A stretch of 55,231 nt of DNA from an uncultured Deferribacterales bacterium (GTDB lineage Bacteria; Chrysiogenota; Deferribacteres; Deferribacterales; Mucispirillaceae), in contig CANTXF010000032.1 of assembly GCA_947853665.1 (NCBI GenBank), forward strand, positions 1 to 55,231, given 5' to 3'. This document shows, in pieces, positions 34,226 through 42,978 of this stretch; the stretch's first letter is position 1; every line of letters starts with the position of its first letter. The notes under the pieces were generated by a model. It was not told the DNA's origin, did not search any database, and saw nothing but the letters and a program-made list of their open reading frames with translations. A program made the position numbers and the translations under genes.

Positions 34226-35389
34226 ATGCCCCCGTCTTTTCTCATGTATCTTACAGGCGTGTCTCTCAACGTTTCCATTTCCGCCATGGAGATAGCTCTG
34301 GGCCTGCTCCTCGTCTTTCTTATCGCGTATCTTTATATCAACCGTATAGACGTTACCGCGGATTGTCCTTATTTCATACCTTTTTTCGTTTACTGGCTGG
34401 CCACCGTGGCGTCTCTTTTTCTTGGAAGCGACAGCGCCGACGTTTCCGGCGGCGTATTTTCTCTTTGGAATCTGCTTTATTTCTTTACTGGTTATTATTT
34501 CATAAAAGCTTCGAGCATAAGGCTTACGCTTGCCTCTTTTGCTTTCGGCGGCGCTCTTCTGGGCGTTTCGGCCATAGCCGACGTGGTTTTTCTGGGTTCT
34601 TACAGGGGCGACGGTTTTTTCAGCATATATATGTCCACGGGCAATGTCCTTGCAATGGGGGCCGTCTCCGCTCTGGGGGTTATCGTCACGCGGTATGAAA
34701 GGGGATTTGCCGCGATTTTATATCTGGCGGCACTTATAATTATGATTGTAGGCATTTATTATACGGGTACGAGAGGGGCGCTTCTTTCCTTTCTCGCTTC
34801 CGCCTGCCTTATGTTTGCCGTCCGGTTCGGCTTAAAGGGCCTTGCCGCCGCCGCCGTTCTTCTGGCCGGGGCGTACGCCGCCGCGTCTTTTACCCATATA
34901 GAGGCCAGGTTTGCGGAGCTGCTCCAGGGCTTCGGAAATATGGAAACTTCCCACGGCTGGCGCATAGTCCTCTGGGGGGCCGCCTGGGAGCTTATAAAGG
35001 AGTACCCTCTGTTCGGGATAGGATACGGAGCCTTTCAGCCTATGGTAGTAGGCTCCATGCCGTCTATTGGCCTGCCTATGGGGCACCCGCACAACGCATA
35101 TATAAATCAGCTCGTGCTTTACGGCGCGGCAGGCTTCGCTTCTTTCTGCTGGCTGTACGGCAAAATAACTTACGACCTGGCCAAACGTATTATGACGAAT
35201 AATTACGCTTTCATCGGTTTTTTCGTAATGGTCGTGTTTTTCCTCGAAGGCGTTACGGAAAACAACTTTACGGACGGCGAAGTTAAAATGTTCCAGATGT
35301 TTTTCACCGGATGTATGCTGGGAGCCCTTCGCGGCGGCCTTAAGGACACGGGAAAAGAAAATTCCGTAAAATTTATAAAAAATATCTAA
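34226..35389 (+). CDS. O-antigen ligase-like (Wzy_C) membrane protein
   Basis: This 387-residue protein has about ten hydrophobic segments and the Wzy_C hallmarks: YTGTRGALLSFLAS near residue 176, then a periplasmic loop containing SHGWRIVLWGAAWELIKEYPLFGIGYGAF and GHPHNAYINQLVLYGAAGF with the conserved His. Members join a lipid-linked glycan to lipid A core or to protein side chains, or polymerise O-units. The gene ends immediately before flagellin and overlaps its sigma-28-like promoter, so glycosylation of flagellin is a possible role, but it may equally serve lipopolysaccharide. Confidence 0.85.
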   Translation: MPPSFLMYLTGVSLNVSISAMEIALGLLLVFLIAYLYINRIDVTADCPYFIPFFVYWLATVASLFLGSDSADVSGGVFSLWNLLYFFTGYYFIKASSIRLTLASFAFGGALLGVSAIADVVFLGSYRGDGFFSIYMSTGNVLAMGAVSALGVIVTRYERGFAAILYLAALIIMIVGIYYTGTRGALLSFLASACLMFAVRFGLKGLAAAAVLLAGAYAAASFTHIEARFAELLQGFGNMETSHGWRIVLWGAAWELIKEYPLFGIGYGAFQPMVVGSMPSIGLPMGHPHNAYINQLVLYGAAGFASFCWLYGKITYDLAKRIMTNNYAFIGFFVMVVFFLEGVTENNFTDGEVKMFQMFFTGCMLGALRGGLKDTGKENSVKFIKNI

Positions 35390-35414
35390 AGTTTTTCTCC
35401 CCTCCTGACGAAAA
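35387..35414 (+). promoter_or_regulatory. Sigma-28 (FliA)-type promoter for flagellin
   Basis: TAAAGTTT at 35387-35394 matches the -35 consensus exactly. After a 12-base spacer GACGAAAA at 35407-35414 matches six of eight positions of the -10 consensus GCCGATAA. It lies 75 bases before the flagellin ATG and overlaps the stop of the upstream gene. Confidence 0.7.
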
Positions 35415-35488
35415 GGAAAGAGACCAGAGGATGCTATAGGTCCCTGTCAATAAATTGTCCGCTATTGAACAAGTCAAGGAGGACGAAG

Positions 35489-37843
35489 ATGTCTCTTTCA
35501 TCGGCAAATATGATTAACCTGTTTTCTCTCTCCACTATGAGCGCTCTGGGAAGAACCCAGGCAGGCCTCGGCAGCTCAATGGAGAAATTATCCACAGGTT
35601 TGGGCATAAATCACGCTTCGGACGACCCGTCCGGTTTATCCATATCCGAAAAAATGCGCAGCTATATAAGGGGCCTTAAGCAGTCCTCCTTAAATACTCA
35701 GGACGGTACATCCTATCTCCAGACCGCCGAAGGCGCTACGGAAGAAGTTGTCTCCATGCTTCAGAGGATGAGGGAGCTGGCCGTTGAAAGCGCCAACGGC
35801 ACCTACACCGCCAACGACCGCACCGAGATTCAGAAAGAAATGGACCAGCTTAAAGAGGAGATAGACCGTATTTCCGAAAGCGCCGAGTTCAACACTAAAA
35901 AGCTCCTTAACGGCGAATCGGCAGGCTCCTGGAATTCCAGCTCCGCTAAAATAGGCGCCGTTATAACCGGCTCCGTGGACGACGGCAATTACGATATTTC
36001 CGTTGACGTTACTCCCGGAAAAAACCAGATACAGCAGACTCAGATCATGTCCATAAAGGACGGCTCCTTAGGCGCAGAAATGAAAAGCTCCGGCGGCACC
36101 AATATAGTGTCCGTAAGGAACCCTGAAAATATGCAGCCTTCTTCCGGCAGCGATTATACCGTAGCCGTAGGCAACGCCATTACGGCAGGCGACAGCGCCA
36201 GCGTGGCAAGCTCTTACTTTCAGGACGGCTCCGTATTTTTCCCCGGAACCATTACCGCTGTCAATTCCAACGCCAGCGGTTATATGGTTATAGAGTTTAC
36301 CGAGTCTTCCGATACGGCGGGAGCGGCCGGAACGTCTTTCCGCGCTAAATTCATTTCCGCCGAGGACGGAACGGAAGGCGGCTGGGTGGACTATACGATA
36401 GGCGTGGACGGCTCCCTTTCGGCTTCCTATACTTCCGGCGGTTTTAACGTATCCTTCCAGATGCCCATAGCTTCCGGCGTAGACAGCGTAGTAAGAAACG
36501 GCGATAAAATGCTTATTGCCGTTTCCGATAATAAGGGCATGACGGCAGGGACCGACCTTCTTGCCTCCGGCGGCGGCACCCTTACGCTGGAGCGGGACGG
36601 GGTTTCCGGCCCTACCGTGACTTACGCCGGTATAGGCTCTCTTACCAAGGCCGATAATAAAGACGGCATAGAGGACGTTAACAACGTTACGCTTTATTCC
36701 GTAGAGCTGGACCCTGAAACCGGCAACGTTTCCAAAGGGGAGATAACTTTCGGCTTTTCTGAAAGCGCAGCCAACGCCGCGGGCCACGGGGTTACCCGTT
36801 CCGGAACCATGACTCTGGAAATAAGGGGCGGAGGCGAAGCGGCCACTTCCACTACCAAGCTTTCCGACATAGCCAATTTCGTGGATTCAGACGGCAACGG
36901 CATACTCCAGAACACCCAGGAAATACGCATATACGGCAATTCCCGTTACGCTACCGTTCTTATAGAGGGCAGCGACACCATAGAAGACCTGCAGCGCAAG
37001 CTTACCGAGGCCATTGTGGACGACCTGGATATGGGCAGCGACGACGCTTCCATAAATAAAAAACTCGTGCAGTACGTTCCATCTGAGGGCGGCAGCGGCC
37101 TCAAATCCGTAAGGGGTACCATGCTTATACAGACGGCTCTTACCGGAGACGCCAGCAGCCTGTCTTTCATAGGCGAGCAGAAAATGCTTGACGCTCTGGG
37201 CCTTGCAGAAGCGCAGGAAAGCGTCAACAACGTTTCCAAAGTCAGCGTTTCCGACCATCACTCGGGCGTGCTTATAGGCGAAGTTATAACGGACGGAGAC
37301 AGAGCTAAAGATTTAATAAAAGGGGTCGATATAACCATAGATACCAGAACCGGCGCGGAAGCCGTTTGGAATTCCGCGACGGAGGCCATCGAGTTCGTAA
37401 AGAACACCGGCCTTGACAATTACAATATGAACCTGCACCTGGTGGATTCCCGCACTAAAATACAGGTAGGCGTGCAGGAAGGGCAGAGCGTGGACGTTTC
37501 CATACCTCAGCTTGACACTGTGGCCCTCGGTATAGACAAATCCGTCATAACCTCCCAGTCGGAGGCTCAGAAGGCCATCAGCGCTCTTGACGGAGCCATA
37601 AGCAAGGTAAATTCCGTAAGGTCCACCATAGGGGCGAAAATAAACAGGCTTGACAGCGCTTATTCCAGCCTTCAGGCCGCAAGGGAAAACCTTACGGCAA
37701 GCGAATCGCGCATAAGGGACACGGACATTGCAGAAGAAAGCGCTAACCTCGCTTCCGCCCAGGTAATGTCTCAGGCCGGGCTGTCCATGCTGGCCCAGGC
37801 GAACCAACTGCCCGCTCAGGTGCTTTCACTTCTCCAGGCTTAA
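35489..37843 (+). CDS. fliC: Flagellin, unusually long (784 residues)
   Basis: The N-terminal D0/D1 region (about residues 1-150) has INHASDDPSGLSISEKM and LQRMRELAVESANGTY. The C-terminal D1/D0 region (about 690-784) has RENLTASESRIRDTDIAEE and ends in VLSLLQA. Between them about 540 residues of Gly-, Ser- and Thr-rich beta sequence form a large surface-exposed D2/D3-type insert, against roughly 100-300 residues in typical flagellins. The insert offers many Ser and Thr residues for O-glycosylation. I chose ATG 35489, preceded by AAGGAGGA; the in-frame TTG at 35465 is less likely. The protein is exported by the flagellar type III system and has no signal peptide. A sigma-28-like promoter lies upstream. 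Confidence 0.95.
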   Translation: MSLSSANMINLFSLSTMSALGRTQAGLGSSMEKLSTGLGINHASDDPSGLSISEKMRSYIRGLKQSSLNTQDGTSYLQTAEGATEEVVSMLQRMRELAVESANGTYTANDRTEIQKEMDQLKEEIDRISESAEFNTKKLLNGESAGSWNSSSAKIGAVITGSVDDGNYDISVDVTPGKNQIQQTQIMSIKDGSLGAEMKSSGGTNIVSVRNPENMQPSSGSDYTVAVGNAITAGDSASVASSYFQDGSVFFPGTITAVNSNASGYMVIEFTESSDTAGAAGTSFRAKFISAEDGTEGGWVDYTIGVDGSLSASYTSGGFNVSFQMPIASGVDSVVRNGDKMLIAVSDNKGMTAGTDLLASGGGTLTLERDGVSGPTVTYAGIGSLTKADNKDGIEDVNNVTLYSVELDPETGNVSKGEITFGFSESAANAAGHGVTRSGTMTLEIRGGGEAATSTTKLSDIANFVDSDGNGILQNTQEIRIYGNSRYATVLIEGSDTIEDLQRKLTEAIVDDLDMGSDDASINKKLVQYVPSEGGSGLKSVRGTMLIQTALTGDASSLSFIGEQKMLDALGLAEAQESVNNVSKVSVSDHHSGVLIGEVITDGDRAKDLIKGVDITIDTRTGAEAVWNSATEAIEFVKNTGLDNYNMNLHLVDSRTKIQVGVQEGQSVDVSIPQLDTVALGIDKSVITSQSEAQKAISALDGAISKVNSVRSTIGAKINRLDSAYSSLQAARENLTASESRIRDTDIAEESANLASAQVMSQAGLSMLAQANQLPAQVLSLLQA

Positions 37844-37907
37844 TGGAGGAAGAGCGGGGCTATAAGATAAACGGACGTATCCGAACATAACAAATGAGGA
37901 GGAGAAA

Positions 37908-38081
37908 ATGTCTGCCATCAATTTAAGAAACGAGCAGCAGCAGTCGGGCAAATCTCAGCTTACTAAACTTTACGAAATTATGAGGGAAACCATGGAAAAC
38001 GGTTTCTACGGCTCCGTAGAGGTTAAATTCGAGGCGGGGAAAGTAACGATAATCCGCAAAACGGAATCGATAAAAATCTAA
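37908..38081 (+). CDS. YezD-like (DUF2292) small protein
   Basis: A 57-residue protein starts at ATG 37908 behind GAGGAGGAG. Its C-terminal half, GSVEVKFEAGKVTIIRKTES, follows the small DUF2292/YezD pattern of a GS-strand, a turn, and a strand ending in a Thr-Glu-(Ser/Lys)-Ile pattern. The function of the family is unknown; some members sit in sulphur-assimilation operons, but the neighbour here is flagellin. It is 65 bases after the flagellin stop and is probably in the same transcript. Confidence 0.75.
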   Translation: MSAINLRNEQQQSGKSQLTKLYEIMRETMENGFYGSVEVKFEAGKVTIIRKTESIKI

Positions 38082-38086
38082 AAAAG

Positions 38087-38117
38087 AGCCGCCCCGGCCT
38101 TTTGCCAAAGCGGCTTT
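38087..38117 (+). terminator. Terminator-like hairpin after the YezD-like gene
   Basis: AGCCGC (38087-38092) pairs with GCGGCT (38110-38115) around an inner GGC-CTTTT-GCC, and TTT follows. It should end the flagellin transcript. Two further weak hairpins lie downstream (ATACC-TTATA-GGTAT near 38200, and AAGCG-AAGGG-CGCTT followed by TTCTTTT at 38223-38243). Confidence 0.6.
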
Positions 38118-38278
38118 GAAACTGCGCGCGCGTCTTTTAAAGGAGCGAAGCGCTTTCTCAGGGGCGGGATACGTTTTTTGCGTCTGTTTCTTGCGGAATA
38201 CCTTATAGGTATGCGCCTTTTTAAGCGAAGGGCGCTTTTCTTTTATACGCTTAACTAGGGTGCCTTGCGGCCGCGTCG

Positions 38279-38473
38279 TTACGCTTCTATGTCAAGTATG
38301 GAATCCGCCTTGGCGGAAGCGCCGCTTTTTCTGCTTTCCGCAGCGGCGGCCTTTTCGTCCTCCGCCTTCTTTGCTTTGCGCTTTTCTTTCAGAAGCTCCT
38401 CAAGCTCTTTCTGCTCTTCCGTTTTAGAGGATGACGCGCTGGCGGCTGTACCGCTTATTCCGTTTATTTCCAT
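38279..38473 (-). CDS. Small charged helical protein
   Basis: A 64-residue protein with ATG at 38473 and GGGGAG about nine bases upstream. It starts MEINGISGTAAS and then forms a long helix rich in Lys, Glu and Ala (EEQKELEELLKEKRKAKKAE) likely to be a coiled coil. It has no signal peptide and no family I recognise. It lies between the flagellin operon and another small gene of similar style on the same strand, which suggests a flagellum-associated function, though nothing proves it. Confidence 0.55.
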   Translation of the reverse strand: MEINGISGTAASASSSKTEEQKELEELLKEKRKAKKAEDEKAAAAESRKSGASAKADSILDIEA

Positions 38474-38685
38474 AATATTTTGCTCCCCTGAAAGGAAAAA
38501 TTTTCCTTTTTTAAGTGATCCGGCTTAGCGCCGGCTTTTTCGTTTTTTTAAAGGAGGCTTCCCCGTCAGGCGGAAAGGTTAATATAAAACCCGGCTTTGG
38601 CGGCTTTCCCGCCGGACGGGGAACCGTTGCTCCTTTTGTGAAGGAATAGTTATCCTCAAAAAGGCGCGTGAAGGAAAAGACAGGC

Positions 38686-38919
38686 TTACGCCCGTTCTTT
38701 CCCGTCTGCGGCGAGGCTCGCGCCGCTCAGCCTTTCGAGGGCTTCTTTCGATATTATTACCGTATCCATGTGAAGGGACGGATTATCGTTTGCTTTCGCG
38801 TTGTTGTCCGGTTTTTCGCTTCTGAGCATTTTCGACAGCTCCGAAACGTTTTTGTCGGATTTATTTGCGGTAGCCGTGTAAGCGGCGTAAACGTTGGCGA
38901 CCATGAGAGATTCGTTCAT
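38686..38919 (-). CDS. Small protein of unknown function
   Basis: A 77-residue protein with ATG at 38919 and a strong AAGGAG six bases upstream. It starts MNESLMVANVYAAYTATA and contains HMDTVIISKEALERLSG, a pattern seen in several short bacterial proteins of unknown role (Asp-x-Val-x-Ile-Ser-x-Glu-Ala). It has no signal peptide or membrane segment. It is separated by about 210 bases from the next small minus-strand gene. Confidence 0.6.
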   Translation of the reverse strand: MNESLMVANVYAAYTATANKSDKNVSELSKMLRSEKPDNNAKANDNPSLHMDTVIISKEALERLSGASLAADGKERA

Positions 38920-39115
38920 ATTCGGCTCCTTATGTCATTAATGCCGCGCAGGGCCTTCCCTATGCGAAAGCCTGTGGCGAACAGCCGCGGCGAAACGGTG
39001 TCTTTCCGCGTCCTGCCGCGTAATCCGGCGTAAGGCCGGGTTATTTTGTTTATAGCAAGGTTCGTGCCAAAAAATACTGTTGCAAAAAAAGCAATATTTT
39101 CCCTATGATGAGGCC

Positions 39116-40954
39116 ATGATAACTTTCGACAATGTTTCCAAGAGCTACGGCGCCCGCGTTCTTTTTGAAAACGTTACTTTCAACGTGGGAAAGGGGGAGC
39201 GCATAGGCCTTGTGGGGCGCAACGGCCACGGCAAAACCACCCTTATGAGAATAATCTCCGGGGAGGAGACGGCCGATTCCGGCCGGGTATCCGCGCCTAA
39301 AAATTATAAAATAGGTTTTTTAAAGCAGCATATATCCTTTTCGGAAAGCACGATAATAGGCGAGGCCATGCTGGGGCTGCCCACGGAGGAAGCGGGAGAA
39401 CGCTGGAAAGCGGAAAAGATCCTTGCTGGTCTGGGTTTTTCCAAGGCCGACGCGGAGCGCTCTCCGGAGGATTTTTCCGGCGGCTATCAGGTGCGTCTTA
39501 ATCTTGCTAAGGTCCTGCTTTCCCGGCCTGATATGCTGCTTCTGGACGAGCCTACAAACTATCTGGACATATTATCCATACGCTGGCTTAAAAATTTTCT
39601 CATTCAGTGGAAATCCGAGCTGATTTTAATAACCCACGACAGGCAGTTTATGGACGACGTGGTAACGCACACCGTCGGGATACACCGCTGCCGCGTCCGC
39701 AAAATAGAGGGCCGCACCGATAAATTTTACGACCAGATTGCGAAGGACGAGGAAATATATGAAAAAACCCGCGTCAACGACGAGCAGAAACGCAGGGAGC
39801 TGGAGCGCTATATTACAAGGTTCCGGGCGAAAGCCCGCCTTGCGGGCCTCGTCCAGTCGAGAATCAAGACGCTTAACAAAATGGAGAAGCGTGAAAAGCT
39901 GGATAAAATAGACGACCTTGAATTTTCATTCCGCTATAAGCCTTTCGCCGCCAAGCAGATAATGCGCTGCGACGGCTTGAATTTCGGCTACGGGGAAGAC
40001 CTTCTTATAAAGGATTTTTCCATTATAGTGGGCAGCAGGGACAGGATAGGCGTAATAGGCAAAAACGGCAGAGGTAAATCGACCCTGCTTAAAATACTTT
40101 CCGGAAACATGAAGCCCCTTTCCGGCTCGGTTACCATGCATACCGGTTCGGCCTGCGGGTATTTCGAGCAGACGAACACGTCCGGTCTTGTAGCCTCCAG
40201 AACGGTGGAGGAGGAGATACAGTCCGTTTCGGAAAATCTGGACAGAACACAGGTGCGCAATATATGCGGAGCCATGCTTTTCAGGCAGGACGACGCCCTT
40301 AAAAAAATCGGCGTCCTTTCCGGCGGCGAAAAAAGCCGGGTAATGCTGGGCAAGATCATAGCCGAGCCCCTTAACCTTATTATGCTGGACGAGCCTACGA
40401 ACCACCTAGACATGGATTCCTGCGACGGGCTTATGGAGGCCGTGGATAATTTCGACGGCGCGGTCATTATGGTTACACATAACGAAATGTTTCTCCACGG
40501 CCTTGCCGACAGGCTTATAGTTTTTCAGGAGGACGGCCCTTTCGTTTTCGACGGCACATATCAGGAGTTTCTCGATAAAGTCGGCTGGCGGGAGGAGGAC
40601 GGCGGCTCCCAGAAGCAGGACAGGCAGAAATTCAGCAGAAAGGATATCCGCAGGCTGCGCGGCGAAATAAACGCCGAAAAGAATAAAATCCTCAAACCCC
40701 TTCAGGAAAAGGTTGATTTCCTCGAAAACGCCATAAGCTCCGCCGAGGAAGAAATAAACGAGCTTAATAACAGGGCCGTTGAGGCGGCCGTGAACGGCGA
40801 GGGCAAAAGCATCGCATCCATAGGGGTCCGCCTTTCGGAGCTGGAAAAGCTGATAGATGAAAATTTTGACCTTCTGGCAAAGGTTTCGGGTGAACTGGAC
40901 GAAAAAACCGCCGAATACGCCGCCCGTTTGGCCGCTCTGGGCGAGGAACAGTAG
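39116..40954 (+). CDS. ABC-F family ATPase
   Basis: This 612-residue protein has two ABC ATPase domains with no membrane segment. Domain 1 has Walker A GRNGHGKTT, signature SGGYQVRL and Walker B LLLDEPTNYLD. Domain 2 has GKNGRGKST, LSGGEKSRV and IMLDEPTNHLD. Between them is the basic helical linker (RYITRFRAKARLAGLVQSRIK) that reaches into the ribosomal E or P site, and a C-terminal coiled coil follows (about 520-612), as in Uup. Such proteins help stalled ribosomes or protect them from antibiotics. I chose ATG 39116 because it opens the first domain directly (MITFDNVSKSYG) and has GAGG upstream; TTG 39080 is in the same frame. Confidence 0.9.
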   Translation: MITFDNVSKSYGARVLFENVTFNVGKGERIGLVGRNGHGKTTLMRIISGEETADSGRVSAPKNYKIGFLKQHISFSESTIIGEAMLGLPTEEAGERWKAEKILAGLGFSKADAERSPEDFSGGYQVRLNLAKVLLSRPDMLLLDEPTNYLDILSIRWLKNFLIQWKSELILITHDRQFMDDVVTHTVGIHRCRVRKIEGRTDKFYDQIAKDEEIYEKTRVNDEQKRRELERYITRFRAKARLAGLVQSRIKTLNKMEKREKLDKIDDLEFSFRYKPFAAKQIMRCDGLNFGYGEDLLIKDFSIIVGSRDRIGVIGKNGRGKSTLLKILSGNMKPLSGSVTMHTGSACGYFEQTNTSGLVASRTVEEEIQSVSENLDRTQVRNICGAMLFRQDDALKKIGVLSGGEKSRVMLGKIIAEPLNLIMLDEPTNHLDMDSCDGLMEAVDNFDGAVIMVTHNEMFLHGLADRLIVFQEDGPFVFDGTYQEFLDKVGWREEDGGSQKQDRQKFSRKDIRRLRGEINAEKNKILKPLQEKVDFLENAISSAEEEINELNNRAVEAAVNGEGKSIASIGVRLSELEKLIDENFDLLAKVSGELDEKTAEYAARLAALGEEQ

Positions 40955-41149
40955 ATTTTTTTATATTTTGCTGATAAATTGGTTTTAAAGAGGGCCGTTT
41001 GCTTAAACTTTCCGTAAGGAAATCGCTGCGGATGTTATTAAGAAGGCGGTTTTTTCGGCGCCGGCCGGGCAGCGGGTTTTCGGCCGGTATACGGCGCTTT
41101 TATGCGGAGCGGGTCTGCCGCCGTTTAAAATATGTATGGGAGAGCCTTT

Positions 41150-42946
41150 ATGAAACTGAATATTCCTGAGCGCGTCCGCGCCGACAAAGATAAGCTGTTT
41201 AAGGGTACGGCCTACGATATAAGAGCTTACGTCGGCGAACCGGGCGCTTTTTACGGGCCGGATGCCGTAATGACTCCTCAAGCCATGGAAACTGCGGGCG
41301 CGCTTACCGCCTTAGTGCCTTTCAAAAGGGAGGACGGCTCCGTATTCGGGCTTAAGCCGGGAGACGCCGTCGTAGTAGGCTATGACAACGGCCCCACTTC
41401 GGAAAGGCTTGCGGAGGCTTTTTCTAAAGGCCTTACCTCTCAGGGTGTAAACGTATATAATATAGGCGTAGCCTCTTCCGGCCAGGTTTATCAGAATCAG
41501 GAGCAGCTCGGGGCCGGCGGCCACTGCCAGATAACCCGCTCCCATGTGGAAGTTACCACCAACGGGGCGAAATTCGGAATAGGCGTTCAGGGCATACATA
41601 CCTATCTTCTTGCCCAGATGAACGACGCTGTTAAAAACGGGGTGGAGGCCAGGGACGCAGCCCCGGGAAAAATCGAGGATAAAAGGGCGGAGGCGAGAAA
41701 GGCCTATTTCGGCAAAATGAAAAAAATATACGGCCCGTATTTTGCCGCAAGGGACAACTCCCGCACGGCCGTAAACGTTTTCGGCGGCACCGGTCTTCAG
41801 TATATGGAGCTTTTCCGGGATATTTTCGGCCCTTCCGTAACGATTTTGGGCGAGGGCCTTAACGTAAACGACGGCCATCTCCTTGCCGACCCTACCAGAA
41901 AGGAAATGCTCGTTAAGGTACCGGGGCTTCAGGAGGCGCTCGATAAAGGCATGAGAGTTCATTCTTTCGATCTGGACGCGGACAGAGGCTCTCTCACGGA
42001 AGGCTCCGAAGCTCTTGAGCTTACGGGCCGGGGCCACTATCTGGGCGACGATCTTGCTTTCATACTGGCGGAGCATAAGCTGAAATGCGCCGTGCCGGCT
42101 CTTGAAAAAAAGCTGCGGGAGCTTAACGTTCCGGAAGATAATATTAAAAAAATCCTGGAAATCGCTGGTACCGTCTATGTGGACGCCCGATATACATCCA
42201 GCGTGAAAAGCTACGTCGATACCGTACTTAAAGGCCGCACGGCTTTCCACAGGAAGGGGCACTCTCTCTGGAAAGAAACCGTTACTGCGAATATGAAAAA
42301 AATGGCGGAGCTTGCCCGCTTCGGAAGCATACGCGAATTCGTCGCCGCCACCGGATACCGGGATATACAGATAGAGGCGTCGCTTCATATGTTTTCCACG
42401 GACACGGAGGACGGAATTCCCAGGGACGACGCGGTGGAAAATATATTCATTCTCGAGCGCCTTATGGACGAGATGGGCGTAAAAAGCCTGGCGGCTTATT
42501 TCGCCGACCTTCCCAAACGGTTTATCACTAAGGAGATACGCACCGCTTCCGTGTCCAACGAAGCAAAGGACGTTATCACCGCCGCTGTTATCGAGCGTAT
42601 CCGCCGTATGTTCGGAGGGAAAGAGGGCTTTTCCATAGTGGAGTTCGACGGTCAGATCCGTGTGGATTGGGCCACCGGCTTTATTATGTACGGCATGTCC
42701 AACACTTCGCCCAAGCTGACCTTTATGGCGGAAGGCTCCACCGCGGAGGAGCGCAACGAGGCGCTTGCCTTTATAATGGCTCTGCATAACGAGGCGAAAT
42801 CCTCCGCGGGAGACACGCTGCCTATGGACACGGAGGAAAATCCGTTTTTTATTCTGGATAAAAGCTACGAAATGGATAAGCCGGACGATATCGGCTTCGA
42901 CGACGAACGTGTTAAAATCTTTATGAGAAAATCCGGCGTAAAATAA
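41150..42946 (+). CDS. Phosphohexomutase (PGM/PMM superfamily)
   Basis: This 598-residue alpha-D-phosphohexomutase has the active-site serine loop as ITRSHVEVTTNGAKF (near residue 128), the Mg-binding loop FDLDADRG (near residue 278) and a sugar-binding loop GHSLWKE (near residue 370). The serine loop differs from the usual TASHNP, with Val-Glu in place of Asn-Pro, so it is a divergent branch, longer than standard enzymes (about 450-550). It should interconvert the 1- and 6-phosphates of glucose, mannose or a related sugar and so feed nucleotide-sugar synthesis. ATG 41150 is preceded by GGGAGAG; the in-frame start at 41132 is less likely. About 190 bases without a gene precede it. Confidence 0.85.
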   Translation: MKLNIPERVRADKDKLFKGTAYDIRAYVGEPGAFYGPDAVMTPQAMETAGALTALVPFKREDGSVFGLKPGDAVVVGYDNGPTSERLAEAFSKGLTSQGVNVYNIGVASSGQVYQNQEQLGAGGHCQITRSHVEVTTNGAKFGIGVQGIHTYLLAQMNDAVKNGVEARDAAPGKIEDKRAEARKAYFGKMKKIYGPYFAARDNSRTAVNVFGGTGLQYMELFRDIFGPSVTILGEGLNVNDGHLLADPTRKEMLVKVPGLQEALDKGMRVHSFDLDADRGSLTEGSEALELTGRGHYLGDDLAFILAEHKLKCAVPALEKKLRELNVPEDNIKKILEIAGTVYVDARYTSSVKSYVDTVLKGRTAFHRKGHSLWKETVTANMKKMAELARFGSIREFVAATGYRDIQIEASLHMFSTDTEDGIPRDDAVENIFILERLMDEMGVKSLAAYFADLPKRFITKEIRTASVSNEAKDVITAAVIERIRRMFGGKEGFSIVEFDGQIRVDWATGFIMYGMSNTSPKLTFMAEGSTAEERNEALAFIMALHNEAKSSAGDTLPMDTEENPFFILDKSYEMDKPDDIGFDDERVKIFMRKSGVK

Positions 42947-42952
42947 TATAAA

Positions 42953-42978
42953 AAGCGGCTCCTGACAAGGGGCCGCTT
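42953..42978 (+). terminator. Terminator hairpin between convergent genes
   Basis: AAGCGGCTCC pairs with GGGGCCGCTT over ten bases (one G-U) with loop TGACAA, followed by ATTTTAT. It ends the phosphohexomutase transcript and overlaps the stop codon of the convergent DUF2461 gene. Confidence 0.8.

Noticed and set aside
41312-42787. 491-codon minus-strand open frame opposite the phosphohexomutase
   Set aside because: The plus strand carries the family motifs; the antisense frame is low-complexity and unrecognisable.
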